A stretch of DNA of 64,000 nt from Bacteroidota bacterium. Lineage in GTDB: Bacteria > Bacteroidota > Bacteroidia > Chitinophagales > Saprospiraceae. This document shows, piece after piece, positions 49,326-58,963 of the stretch; position 1 is the stretch's first letter, and the number at the start of each line of letters is the position of its first letter. The position numbers and the translations under genes were made by a program. Under the pieces are notes generated by a model that saw only the letters and a program-made list of their open reading frames with translations, was not told where the DNA came from and ran no database searches. Location: contig JAFMDF010000009.1 of NCBI GenBank assembly GCA_017857395.1, positions 1 to 64,000 of the forward strand, given 5' to 3'.

Positions 49326-50476
49326 AAAGTATCCCTTACGGCAGACAACATATCACCCAAGCAGATATTGATGCAGTAACAGCTGTTCTTAAAGCAGATT
49401 ATCTAACTACAGGCCCTAAGGTAACCGAGTTTGAGGAGAAATTCGCTAAGTATATTGGCTCAAAATATGCCGTTGCCGTATCGAATGGAACAACTGCACT
49501 ACATCTCTGCACGATGGTTTTAGGCGTCAATCAAGATAGTAAAGTGATTACAACGCCTATTACTTTTGCCGCATCTGCCAATTGTGTTCGATATTGTGGG
49601 GGCGAAGTCGCTTTTGCTGATATAGTCCCTAATACAGCATTACTAGATATTGACAAAGTAAGAACATTATTAGAAGCTGCTCCTAAGGACACCTACCAAG
49701 GGATTATTCCAGTGGATTTTGCTGGTTACCCTGTAAACATGGAAGCTTTTCGTAATTTGGCAGATGAATATGGTTTATGGATAATTGAAGATGCCTGTCA
49801 TGCACCAGGAGGTTCTTTTACAGATTCTAAAGGAATCGTGCAAAATTGTGGCAACGGAAATTATGCGGACTTAGCTATTTTTTCTTTCCACCCAGTCAAA
49901 CATATTGCTTGTGGAGAAGGAGGAATGATTACGACGAATGATAAAGCGCTATACGAACGATTACAAATTCTAAAAACTCATGGAATTACTCGTCGTCAAG
50001 ATTTAATGCAAGAAAATCATGGAGGTTGGTATTATGAAATGGTTGATTTAGGGCATAATTATAGGATTCCTGATATTCTTTGCGCCTTAGGTATTTCTCA
50101 ATTAGATAAAGCCGATGCAGGAATAAAAAGGAGGAGAGCAATAGCTAAAAAATATGATACCGCTTTTGCAGGCTTAGGAATGGCTAATTTTCAACCTGCG
50201 GATGGCATTAATCACGCCTATCATTTATACGTAATAGCTGTCAAAAATCGAAAAGAATTGTATGATGCATTACGTACAGAAGGTATTTATGCTCAAATTC
50301 ATTACATTCCTGTTCATACTTTGCCTTATTATCAACAATTAGGACATCAAAAAGGAGATTATCCTAAAGCAGAGAAATATTATGAGAACTGTATTAGTCT
50401 ACCAATGTATCCTAGCCTAACGGATGAAGAACAAGATTTTGTCATTAAACAGGTATTAAAAAATGGACAATCATAA
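49322..50476 (+). CDS. pseC: UDP-4-amino-4,6-dideoxy-N-acetyl-beta-L-altrosamine transaminase
   Basis: DegT/DnrJ fold (AVSNGTTALHLC, FSFHPVKHIACGEGGMITTND); follows pseB with a 4-bp overlap. Confidence 0.92.
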   Translation: MKSIPYGRQHITQADIDAVTAVLKADYLTTGPKVTEFEEKFAKYIGSKYAVAVSNGTTALHLCTMVLGVNQDSKVITTPITFAASANCVRYCGGEVAFADIVPNTALLDIDKVRTLLEAAPKDTYQGIIPVDFAGYPVNMEAFRNLADEYGLWIIEDACHAPGGSFTDSKGIVQNCGNGNYADLAIFSFHPVKHIACGEGGMITTNDKALYERLQILKTHGITRRQDLMQENHGGWYYEMVDLGHNYRIPDILCALGISQLDKADAGIKRRRAIAKKYDTAFAGLGMANFQPADGINHAYHLYVIAVKNRKELYDALRTEGIYAQIHYIPVHTLPYYQQLGHQKGDYPKAEKYYENCISLPMYPSLTDEEQDFVIKQVLKNGQS

Positions 50477-51017
50477 TACTTATACTCCTTTTTTAAGCTC
50501 CAACAGGTTATATTTCACAAAAATAACAAGTAGTCATTGTACCCAAAATTATTTGTCATGGCTGCATGATAAGGAAGTCAATTTATATTTAGAGTCTGGG
50601 CGATATCCAGAAACACTAGACTCTTTACTTAGTTTTGTCAATAATGCGTATACCAAAGAAGTACTTTTTCTAGCCATTCATAAGAAAGAAGATAATAAGC
50701 ATATTGGCAATATTAAAATAGATGGAATAAATAGGCTTCACTCTTTTGCAGAATATGGCATTTTAATGGGAGATAAATCAGAATGGAGAAAAGGTTTTGC
50801 AAAAGAAGCTAGCATAACGATTCTAAATCATTGCTTTAATCGCCTAAATATCAGAAAAATAAATCTTGGCGTTTTAAATGAAAATAAAGGAGCTATAAAA
50901 TTATATGAACAACTAGGATTTAAAACAGAAGGATGCTTAAAAAAGCATATTTTTTCAAACGGGGAATATAAAGATGTTATTAGAATGGCTATATTTAAAT
51001 CCGATTTAAATGATTGA
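50463..51017 (+). CDS. GNAT acetyltransferase
   Basis: EYGILMGDKSEWRKGFAKEASITILNHCFNRLNIRKINLGVLNENKGAIKLYEQLGFKTEG. Confidence 0.85.
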   Translation: MDNHNTYTPFLSSNRLYFTKITSSHCTQNYLSWLHDKEVNLYLESGRYPETLDSLLSFVNNAYTKEVLFLAIHKKEDNKHIGNIKIDGINRLHSFAEYGILMGDKSEWRKGFAKEASITILNHCFNRLNIRKINLGVLNENKGAIKLYEQLGFKTEGCLKKHIFSNGEYKDVIRMAIFKSDLND

Positions 51018-51885
51018 TAAATTAATTTTAGGGACGGTTCAATTTGGTTTAGACTACGGTATTAATAATACCAAGGGTAAACCAAATAAAGCGGAAGTAT
51101 TCGAACTATTAGATTATGCTTTTCAAAGCGGCATTCAATGTTTAGATACTGCTGACGCATACGGTAATGCCACTGATCTAATAGGAGATTACCATCAAAA
51201 GCGTCCGCATCAATTTAACATTATAACAAAATTCAATTCTAAAAATATTGGATTGGATAAATCTGTCTTTCCTTTAATTGAAAAAACACTTGAAAGACTT
51301 CAAGTAGCTACTTTATATGGTTATTTATTTCATTCCTTTGATGACTATCAAAACCATAAATACCTGCTTGACCAATTAAAAGAAATTAAAGCAAAAGGGA
51401 TTATAAAACATTTGGGCGTTTCTGTATATACTAACGACCAATTGGAGTCTGTAATAAATGATGATGATGCAATAGATATTATACAAGTACCTTATAATCT
51501 TTTAGATAACCATACCCAAAGAGGTGCTTTATTAAAATTGGCAAAGGAAAAACATAAAATTATACATACCCGTTCTGCATTTCTACAAGGTCTATTCTTT
51601 AAATCCATCTCAACACTACCAACTACTCTTCTACCACTTAAAAAAGATTTGAAATTAATCCAAAAAACAGCTAGTAATCAAGCGGTAGATATGGCAACAT
51701 TAGCCCTCAATTATTGTATTTCGAATACCTTAATTAATGGCGTACTAATAGGTGTAGACTCCATCGAACAACTGAAAAATAATATCAGTACATTGAAAGT
51801 ATCTTTACCTAAACAGGTAATAAATAATATTGATACTATTGCTGTAGCGCATCCTGAACTTCTTAATCCAACAAATTGGTCATGA
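51010..51885 (+). CDS. Aldo/keto reductase
   Basis: LILGTVQFGLDYGINNTKGKP...GIQCLDTADAYGNATDLIGDYHQ. Confidence 0.88.
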   Translation: MIDKLILGTVQFGLDYGINNTKGKPNKAEVFELLDYAFQSGIQCLDTADAYGNATDLIGDYHQKRPHQFNIITKFNSKNIGLDKSVFPLIEKTLERLQVATLYGYLFHSFDDYQNHKYLLDQLKEIKAKGIIKHLGVSVYTNDQLESVINDDDAIDIIQVPYNLLDNHTQRGALLKLAKEKHKIIHTRSAFLQGLFFKSISTLPTTLLPLKKDLKLIQKTASNQAVDMATLALNYCISNTLINGVLIGVDSIEQLKNNISTLKVSLPKQVINNIDTIAVAHPELLNPTNWS

Positions 51886-51890
51886 AAATA

Positions 51891-53948
51891 ATAGCAGTTA
51901 CCCAAGCTAGACTAGGTTCTACTAGATTACCGAATAAGGTTTTAATGAAAATTGACAATAAAACTTTATTAGAATTACATCTTAATAGAGTAATGGCTTC
52001 CGCACATATAGCAGAGCTAATAGTAGCAACTACTACCGAAAATAATGACCAAAAGATAGTCGATTACGTCTCAGGTTTAGGAATCGCTTCTTTTAGAGGT
52101 TCAGAGAACGATGTGCTGGATAGATTCTATCAGTGCGTAAAAGATAAAAATGCGGATTACATTGTTCGTTTAACTTCTGATTGTCCATTAATTGATTCCG
52201 ATTTAATTGATAAAGTAATCAATTTTACCATTGAGAATAAATTGGATTATGGGTCAAACGTTTTGAATCCAAGTTATCCAGATGGACAAGATGTGGAAGT
52301 TTTCAAATTTAGTGCGTTAGAAAAAGCTTGGAAAGATGCCACCTTAACCTCTGATAGAGAACATGTTACGCCTTATATTTGGCGAAATTCTACCTTTCTG
52401 GGTAAAGATTTGTTCCAATCAGATAATTTTGAGGAAGGGTATGATTTTAATAGTATTAGGATGACCGTTGATGAATCCGTAGATTTTGAATTGGTTTCCT
52501 CTTTAGTAAAACATTGTGGCATTAATAGTTCTTGGTTAGAATACACTAGTTTCATTGAAAAGACGCCTGAAGTATTAGCCATTAATGCAGGGATAGTTCG
52601 CAATGAAGGTTTTCAAAAATCATTAGAAAAAGATAAGAACATGGGAAAAGGGCAGGAATTATATAAAAAAGCTAAAAATTTGATACCAGGAGGCACGATG
52701 CTTTTGTCTAAACGACCAGAGATGTTTCTTCCTGATAATTGGCCCGCTTATTATAGCAAAGCTAAAGGTTGTCATATATGGGATTTAGATGGCAACAAAT
52801 ATTTGGATATGTCCATTATGGGCATCGGTACTAATATTCTGGGATATGGACATGAAGAGGTCGATGAAGCAGTAAGAGCAGTTATCCAAAATGGAAACAT
52901 GTCTACGTTGAATTGCCCAGAAGAAGTGGCTTTAGCGGAAAGATTGATAGGTTTACACCCGTGGGCAGATATGGCAAGATTTTGTAGAACGGGAGGAGAA
53001 GCCAATGCGGTAGCGATTCGGATTGCTAGAGCAGCAAGTGGAAAAGATAAAGTCGCTATTTGTGGCTATCATGGATGGCATGATTGGTATATTTCCACCA
53101 ACTTATCAGATAAAGAAGGGTTAACTAACCATCTATTACCTGGCCTAAATGCTTTAGGCGTACCTAAAGGCCTTGCCAATACAACTATCCCATTTACTTA
53201 TAACGATATTAATCTAGTAAAGGACATTGTTAAAAACAACCCAGATTTAGGGACGATAAAGATGGAAGTCTCTAGAAATCATGGACCAAACCCAGGCTAT
53301 TTAGAAGAAATTAGAAAAATTGCCACTGAAAATAATATCATCCTAATATTTGATGAATGTACCTCTGGTTTCAGAGAAACATTTGGTGGGTTACACAAAA
53401 AATACAATGTAGAGCCTGATATGGCTATGTTTGGCAAAGCAATGGGCAACGGATATGCGGTTACTGGCGTAATTGGAAAACGAGCAATTATGGAAGCTGC
53501 CCAAAAGACTTTTATTAGTAGTACTTTTTGGACAGAACGAATTGGGTCTGCAGCTGCCTTAGCTACCTTGGATGTCATGGAGCGGGAAGCATCTTGGAAC
53601 ACCATAACTACCCTAGGCACCAAGATTACTAATCGTTGGAAAACCCTAGCTGCTAAATATGACTTTAAAATTCAGACAGGAGGCTTACCATCTCTAACTT
53701 GGTTTAGTCTTCAAGTAGATAATTGGTTGGCTTATAAAACCTACATTACGCAAGAGATGTTAAAAAAGGGGATTTTGGCCTCCAATAGCGTTTATGTAAG
53801 CGTTGCGCACAAAGAGGAATATGTGAACCAATATTTCCATGAATTAGAAAAAATATTTCAAGAATTGCAGGCATTTGAAAATGGTAAGGATATTCTTAAG
53901 CACCTAGAAGGCCCTATTTGTCACGGTGGTTTTAAACGACTAAATTAA
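51891..53948 (+). CDS. Fused SpsF-type cytidylyltransferase and class III (GSA-type) aminotransferase
   Basis: N-terminus AVTQARLGSTRLPNKVLMKI..LTSDCPLID; C-terminus LIPGGTMLLSKRPEMFLPDNWPAYYSKAKGCHIWDLDGNKYLDMSIMGIG...PLP-Lys MAMFGKAMGNGYAVTGVIG. Confidence 0.9.
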   Translation: MAVTQARLGSTRLPNKVLMKIDNKTLLELHLNRVMASAHIAELIVATTTENNDQKIVDYVSGLGIASFRGSENDVLDRFYQCVKDKNADYIVRLTSDCPLIDSDLIDKVINFTIENKLDYGSNVLNPSYPDGQDVEVFKFSALEKAWKDATLTSDREHVTPYIWRNSTFLGKDLFQSDNFEEGYDFNSIRMTVDESVDFELVSSLVKHCGINSSWLEYTSFIEKTPEVLAINAGIVRNEGFQKSLEKDKNMGKGQELYKKAKNLIPGGTMLLSKRPEMFLPDNWPAYYSKAKGCHIWDLDGNKYLDMSIMGIGTNILGYGHEEVDEAVRAVIQNGNMSTLNCPEEVALAERLIGLHPWADMARFCRTGGEANAVAIRIARAASGKDKVAICGYHGWHDWYISTNLSDKEGLTNHLLPGLNALGVPKGLANTTIPFTYNDINLVKDIVKNNPDLGTIKMEVSRNHGPNPGYLEEIRKIATENNIILIFDECTSGFRETFGGLHKKYNVEPDMAMFGKAMGNGYAVTGVIGKRAIMEAAQKTFISSTFWTERIGSAAALATLDVMEREASWNTITTLGTKITNRWKTLAAKYDFKIQTGGLPSLTWFSLQVDNWLAYKTYITQEMLKKGILASNSVYVSVAHKEEYVNQYFHELEKIFQELQAFENGKDILKHLEGPICHGGFKRLN

Positions 53949-53951
53949 TTA

Positions 53952-55397
53952 ATGACGCAAAAAGTAAATAAAATATATTTTCGGGCTGATGGAGATAAGA
54001 ATATTGGACTTGGACATGTCATCCGTTCTTTAGCTTTAGCGGAAATGTTACGAGAGCACTATGAATGCCATTTCTTAACGACTAGCAATCTCCATTTTTT
54101 AAAAGACCAAATTCTTGATATTTGTCAATCTTTAACGGAACTTCCAAACCAAGAAAGTCACGAAAAAGAAGCTATTTATATTCAAGAAAAATATCTAGGT
54201 ACTGGTGCAATTATTGTTTTGGATGGTTATCATTTTACAACTAACTATCAACAAATATTACGGTCTAATAATAATACCTTAATTGCGATAGATGATATTC
54301 ATCACATCCATTTTATAGCAGATATTATTATTAATCATTCTGGGGTTGTGAAAGAAGCCGACTATCGAGTTGCGCCTTATACTCAATTTTGTTTAGGGAC
54401 ACAATATGCATTATTGAGAAAGCCTTTTCGTGAGCTAAAACCTACTATTCGAAGTATCTCCGAGCAAAAAAATGTCTTCTTATGTTTTGGAGGCGCAGAC
54501 CCTCAAAATCATACCTTATCAACTATAAAACAATTACAAAATCATAGTACCTTCAATCAATACTTTGTCGTTTTAGGAGGAGCTTATGCCCACCGTCCTA
54601 CTTTGGAAGCCTATATTGTATCTAATAAGCTACCTGTTCAGTTGTTAACCAATCTAAATGCAAAGGAGATGGTCGCTTATATGAAGAAAGCACAAATTGC
54701 CATTACTCCACCAAGTAGTATATCTTATGAATATTTAAGTGTAGGTGGTTATCTTTACTTAGTTCAAATAGCTGATAATCAAAAAAGTATCAAACAGTTT
54801 TTGATAGAAAAACAATTGGCTTTTGATTTTAATGACTTTGGGAAGACTTCAACAAAAGCACTTACAACTGCCCTAAAAAATCAGCAACTATATTTTGACG
54901 GCCGACAAGCCAAACGATTCTTAAAAATAATACACGCTACACAAGTTCAACTAAACACTGTGGCCGCTAAAGATTGTCAACAAATCTATGACTGGGCAAA
55001 TCATCCAAGTGTTCGCCAACAATCGTTCAATACGTCGCCAATTCCTTTCGAAAGTCATCAAAAATGGTTTGAGAGCAAACTAAAGGACGCCAATTGTCAT
55101 TTTTATATTGGTAGGTTAAATGACATTCCTTTTGGCACGATTAGATTTGATATTAAAAATAATAAAGCAACTATTAGTTATTCCATTGCCGAACAGTTTA
55201 GAGGCCAAGGTTTGGGAACATTATTACTCAAATTAGGTAAAAAAAAGTTAGTGGAAACGGGTACGCCTTTGAATGAAATTATTGGCTTTGTAAAAAAAGA
55301 AAATAAAGCCTCTCAATTTGCTTTTTTAAAATTGGGCTACCAACAAACAATCGCTCAGTCGATTGAAAATTCTTATAAATTTTTCCTAGAAGTATGA
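53952..55397 (+). CDS. pseG: PseG-type UDP-sugar hydrolase fused to a GNAT (PseH-like) domain
   Basis: N-terminus IYFRADGDKNIGLGHVIRSLALAEML...IAIDDIHHIHFIADIIINHS; C-terminus YSIAEQFRGQGLGTLLLKLGKKKLVETG. Confidence 0.9.
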   Translation: MTQKVNKIYFRADGDKNIGLGHVIRSLALAEMLREHYECHFLTTSNLHFLKDQILDICQSLTELPNQESHEKEAIYIQEKYLGTGAIIVLDGYHFTTNYQQILRSNNNTLIAIDDIHHIHFIADIIINHSGVVKEADYRVAPYTQFCLGTQYALLRKPFRELKPTIRSISEQKNVFLCFGGADPQNHTLSTIKQLQNHSTFNQYFVVLGGAYAHRPTLEAYIVSNKLPVQLLTNLNAKEMVAYMKKAQIAITPPSSISYEYLSVGGYLYLVQIADNQKSIKQFLIEKQLAFDFNDFGKTSTKALTTALKNQQLYFDGRQAKRFLKIIHATQVQLNTVAAKDCQQIYDWANHPSVRQQSFNTSPIPFESHQKWFESKLKDANCHFYIGRLNDIPFGTIRFDIKNNKATISYSIAEQFRGQGLGTLLLKLGKKKLVETGTPLNEIIGFVKKENKASQFAFLKLGYQQTIAQSIENSYKFFLEV

Positions 55398-56440
55398 AAG
55401 AATTAAAAATAGGACCTATCAGTATTGGTCAAGCGCATAAGCCATTTATTATCGCAGAAATGTCTGGTAATCATAATCAATCGCTTGATAGGGCATTAGA
55501 ACTCGTAAAAGCAGCAGCAGATGCAGGAGCGCACGCGCTAAAATTACAAACTTATACAGCGGATACGATTACTATAAATCATCGAGGCGGCTTATTTGAA
55601 ATAGCAGATAAAACTTCTCTCTGGGCTGGAAAAAATTTATATGAATTATATCAAGAAGCTCATACGCCTTGGGAATGGCACAAACCCATTTTTGATTATG
55701 CCAAAAAATTAGGCATGCTCGCCTTCTCCTCCCCTTTTGATGAAACAGCCGTAGATTTTCTTTCAGAGTTAGATGTACCAGCCTTTAAAATTGCGTCTTT
55801 TGAAAGCAATCATTATCCATTATTAAAAAAGGTTGCTCAGACAGGTAAACCCATATTAATCTCCTCTGGCACTAGTAAAATCAATGAATTATATGAATCT
55901 GTCCAATATTTGAAAGAAAATGGCGCCAAAGACATCATCATATTTAAATGTACGTCCACTTATCCAGCTATAGCCACTAATACTAATTTAAATACCATTC
56001 CTGTCTTTCAATCTATTTTTAAAGACGCCGTTATTGGTTTATCAGACCATACCATGGGCATTGGCGCTTCTGTAGCTGCCGTTGCTTTAGGGGCGAGAGT
56101 GATTGAAAAACACTTTACGCTAAGTAGAGCGGAAGGTGGTGTAGATAGTGCTTTCTCTCTAGAACCAGCAGAGTTAAAAAGTCTAGTGGTAGAAACAGAA
56201 CGTGCATTTTTGGCATTAGGGCAAGTACAGTTAGATACGCAAAAATCGGAGCAAAAAAGTAGACAGTTTCGACGGTCTATTTACGTTGTAAAAGACATTA
56301 AAAAAGGAGACTTATTTAGTTTTGATAATATAAAAGTCATTCGTCCCGGAGATGGATTAGCACCAAAGAACTTTGAAGCATTAATTGGTAAAAAAGCTAG
56401 TCGTGATTTCAAATTCGGGACACCACTAACAATAGATTAA
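55394..56440 (+). CDS. pseI: Pseudaminic acid synthase
   Basis: PFIIAEMSGNHNQSLDRALELVKAAADAGAHALKLQTYTADTIT; C-terminal SAF-like domain RRSIYVVKDIKKGDLFSFDNIKVIRPGDGLAPKNFE. Confidence 0.93.
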   Translation: MKELKIGPISIGQAHKPFIIAEMSGNHNQSLDRALELVKAAADAGAHALKLQTYTADTITINHRGGLFEIADKTSLWAGKNLYELYQEAHTPWEWHKPIFDYAKKLGMLAFSSPFDETAVDFLSELDVPAFKIASFESNHYPLLKKVAQTGKPILISSGTSKINELYESVQYLKENGAKDIIIFKCTSTYPAIATNTNLNTIPVFQSIFKDAVIGLSDHTMGIGASVAAVALGARVIEKHFTLSRAEGGVDSAFSLEPAELKSLVVETERAFLALGQVQLDTQKSEQKSRQFRRSIYVVKDIKKGDLFSFDNIKVIRPGDGLAPKNFEALIGKKASRDFKFGTPLTID

Positions 56441-56514
56441 GTATTTTTTTGATTCTGTCTTGAAATTAGAATTTTTTAAAATACCGTAAAAGAAACAACA
56501 AAATAAATTTTAAA

Positions 56515-57273
56515 ATGATTGTAGCAGTAATTCAAGCAAGAATGGGTTCTAGCCGTTTACCTGGCAAAGTATTACTACCCATACTAGGCCAACCTTTAAC
56601 TTGGAGAATTTATGAACGATTATCTGCCTCTACAAAAATTGACAAGGTGGTCATTGCTACAACTACTGAAAAAAGCGATGATGCTTTAGCAGCATTTGCC
56701 AAAGAAAGAAATATAGGCATCTATCGAGGTCCTGTTGATGATATTGTTGCTAGAATTTATGGTGCTGGCGAAGCATTCGGAGCAACAAGATTATTAAGAA
56801 TCTGGGGAGATTGTCCTTTTGTTGATACGACTTGCATCGACGAAGGGCTTCAATATTCTATCACAGAAGGATATGATTTAGTTAGAACTAGTACGCCTAA
56901 AGTAAGTTTCATCCCTGGAGGGTTGGATTTTGAAATTTATAAAATGAGTCTATTAAAGGATTTTTTAGACAAAGAAAAAGACCCTTTCTACAGAGAATTT
57001 CCAGCAGACTATGTCTTTAAGAACCAAGATATTTATAATATAAAAGTAGTTAGTTATTTATCAGAATTTAAAGATTTTCATTTAACCGTTGACTATGCGG
57101 AGGATTTAGCATTAACTAGGGATATTTATGAAAATTTGTATCCCAAAAATAATAACTTCTCTTTTAGAGCCGTCATTAATTACCTAATAAAAAATCCTAA
57201 AAAATTAGAGGGCATCAAAGCATTGGGCAGAAATATTGAGTATTTTGAAAAAGCTGCTGCTAAGGAAGTTTAA
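56515..57273 (+). CDS. Second SpsF-type cytidylyltransferase
   Basis: MIVAVIQARMGSSRLPGKVLLPILGQPLTWRIYERLSAS...RIWGDCPFVD. Confidence 0.9.
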   Translation: MIVAVIQARMGSSRLPGKVLLPILGQPLTWRIYERLSASTKIDKVVIATTTEKSDDALAAFAKERNIGIYRGPVDDIVARIYGAGEAFGATRLLRIWGDCPFVDTTCIDEGLQYSITEGYDLVRTSTPKVSFIPGGLDFEIYKMSLLKDFLDKEKDPFYREFPADYVFKNQDIYNIKVVSYLSEFKDFHLTVDYAEDLALTRDIYENLYPKNNNFSFRAVINYLIKNPKKLEGIKALGRNIEYFEKAAAKEV

Positions 57274-57380
57274 CCTAGTGGCTCAAGACATAAATCCTTG
57301 ACAGATTAAATCGGTGTCTTTTTCCGTTATCCTGCGAGGCAACGGAAAGCTGTGTAAATAAAAACACTAACATATATATA

Positions 57381-57971
57381 ATGAAAGGAGTATTTATCAA
57401 AGGTAATCAGTTTTATTTGAGAGCAATCAATGAAGAAGATGTAGATACTATTCGACATTGGGGCGATGATTATCAAGTCACTCGATATTTATCGAGAGGG
57501 CTTTTTCCTAGTAATTTGGAGCTCGCAAAAGAACAATATAGACAAATGGTTAGGGCTTCCAATGAGGTAGAAATGTTGATTGTAGATGAAAAGACAGGTT
57601 TGCCTATTGGTATTACAGGAATACACTCTATTAATTGGGTCGCTCGTTCCGCTGAATTTCGGATATTGATGGGAGAAAAAGAATTTTGGGGAAAGGGCAT
57701 TGGTTCGTCCGTTGCGCAACTATTAACAGCCTATGGATTTCAGAAGTTAAATTTAAATAAAGTCTGGTTGGGCGTAGCAGCAGCGAATAAAAGAGCTTAT
57801 CATTCTTATATAAAAGCAGGCTATAAAAAAGAAGGTGTCTTAAGACAAGAAGTGTATAGAAATGGAAAATATTACGACGCTGTAAGAATGAGTATTTTAA
57901 GAAATGAATACAACGAAAAAGTAAAAGAATGGAAAACTTTCGAGCTAATAACGGAGCAATTCCAAGAATAG
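57381..57971 (+). CDS. GNAT acetyltransferase
   Basis: AEFRILMGEKEFWGKGIGSSVAQLLTAYGFQKLNLNKVWLGVAAANKRAYHSYIKAGYKKEG. Confidence 0.87.
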   Translation: MKGVFIKGNQFYLRAINEEDVDTIRHWGDDYQVTRYLSRGLFPSNLELAKEQYRQMVRASNEVEMLIVDEKTGLPIGITGIHSINWVARSAEFRILMGEKEFWGKGIGSSVAQLLTAYGFQKLNLNKVWLGVAAANKRAYHSYIKAGYKKEGVLRQEVYRNGKYYDAVRMSILRNEYNEKVKEWKTFELITEQFQE

Positions 57972-58927
57972 GCGTCATTGGTTGTGGAAATATTGGAAGT
58001 TGGTTAGATGAGGACAAAGACCTTCCTTATGCGCTAAGTCATTGTGGCGCTTATCAACTATTAAAAATTCCTATTCTAGCTTTAGCAGACCCCAATGAAG
58101 CAAGACTTCAAACAGCAGGGAATAAAAGAAATGTAAAAAAATTATATACCAATGCAATCGACCTTATTCAAAAAGAGGCAATTGACATTCTAAATATTTG
58201 TACCCCAACCAGCATTAGGTATCCTTTAATAAAAAAAGCCGTTGAAAATAAAGTAAAGGTAATCATTTGTGAAAAACCCTTAGCTAACACGGTAGAAGAA
58301 GGAGAAAAAATAAAAGCGTTAATAGAACAAAGTGATACCCAATTAATTGTTAATTATTCTAGAAGATGGGATGTTATTATACAAAAGATTAAATCCCTAA
58401 TTCAGACTAAACAGATTGGCGAAATTCAACATATCAGTGCTATTTATGGAAAGGGATTACTTAATAATGGAAGCCATTTAATAAATTTATTTCAATTTTT
58501 CTTTGGTAATAATTATACGGTGGAGTACACTAAAATAGTATCAGATGATATGCCAGAGAAAGGAAAAACAATGCATGCGGTGCTTCATGGTCATTGGAAT
58601 AATCAAACATTTCCAATTTTCTTAAAAGCGGTAAATCATCAAATGTTCTCTCTTTTTGAAATAGATATAGTAGGTACGGAGAAACGAATAAAAATAAGCG
58701 AAAGTGGGTTAACGATAGAATTTCAACAAGTAATAGAAGATACGCGTTTTAAGGGATACAAGGCTTTGCAAAAAGAAAAAATAAGCAAAGATTCCTATTA
58801 CGATACCATGGCTAACATGATAAAAGAAGCCATTCATATATTTCAAAATAAACAAGAGGATTCTGTTTCTTCCATTTCGGACGCTTTAGATACCCTGAAA
58901 ATAATTGACACTATTTATCAAACATAG
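57929..58927 (+). CDS. Gfo/Idh/MocA oxidoreductase
   Basis: IGVIGCGNIGSWLDEDK...VIICEKPLANTVEEGEKIK. Confidence 0.87.
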   Translation: MENFRANNGAIPRIGVIGCGNIGSWLDEDKDLPYALSHCGAYQLLKIPILALADPNEARLQTAGNKRNVKKLYTNAIDLIQKEAIDILNICTPTSIRYPLIKKAVENKVKVIICEKPLANTVEEGEKIKALIEQSDTQLIVNYSRRWDVIIQKIKSLIQTKQIGEIQHISAIYGKGLLNNGSHLINLFQFFFGNNYTVEYTKIVSDDMPEKGKTMHAVLHGHWNNQTFPIFLKAVNHQMFSLFEIDIVGTEKRIKISESGLTIEFQQVIEDTRFKGYKALQKEKISKDSYYDTMANMIKEAIHIFQNKQEDSVSSISDALDTLKIIDTIYQT

Positions 58928-58963
58928 TAGCTCTAATTAATAATTGACCTTTAATCAATAGAT

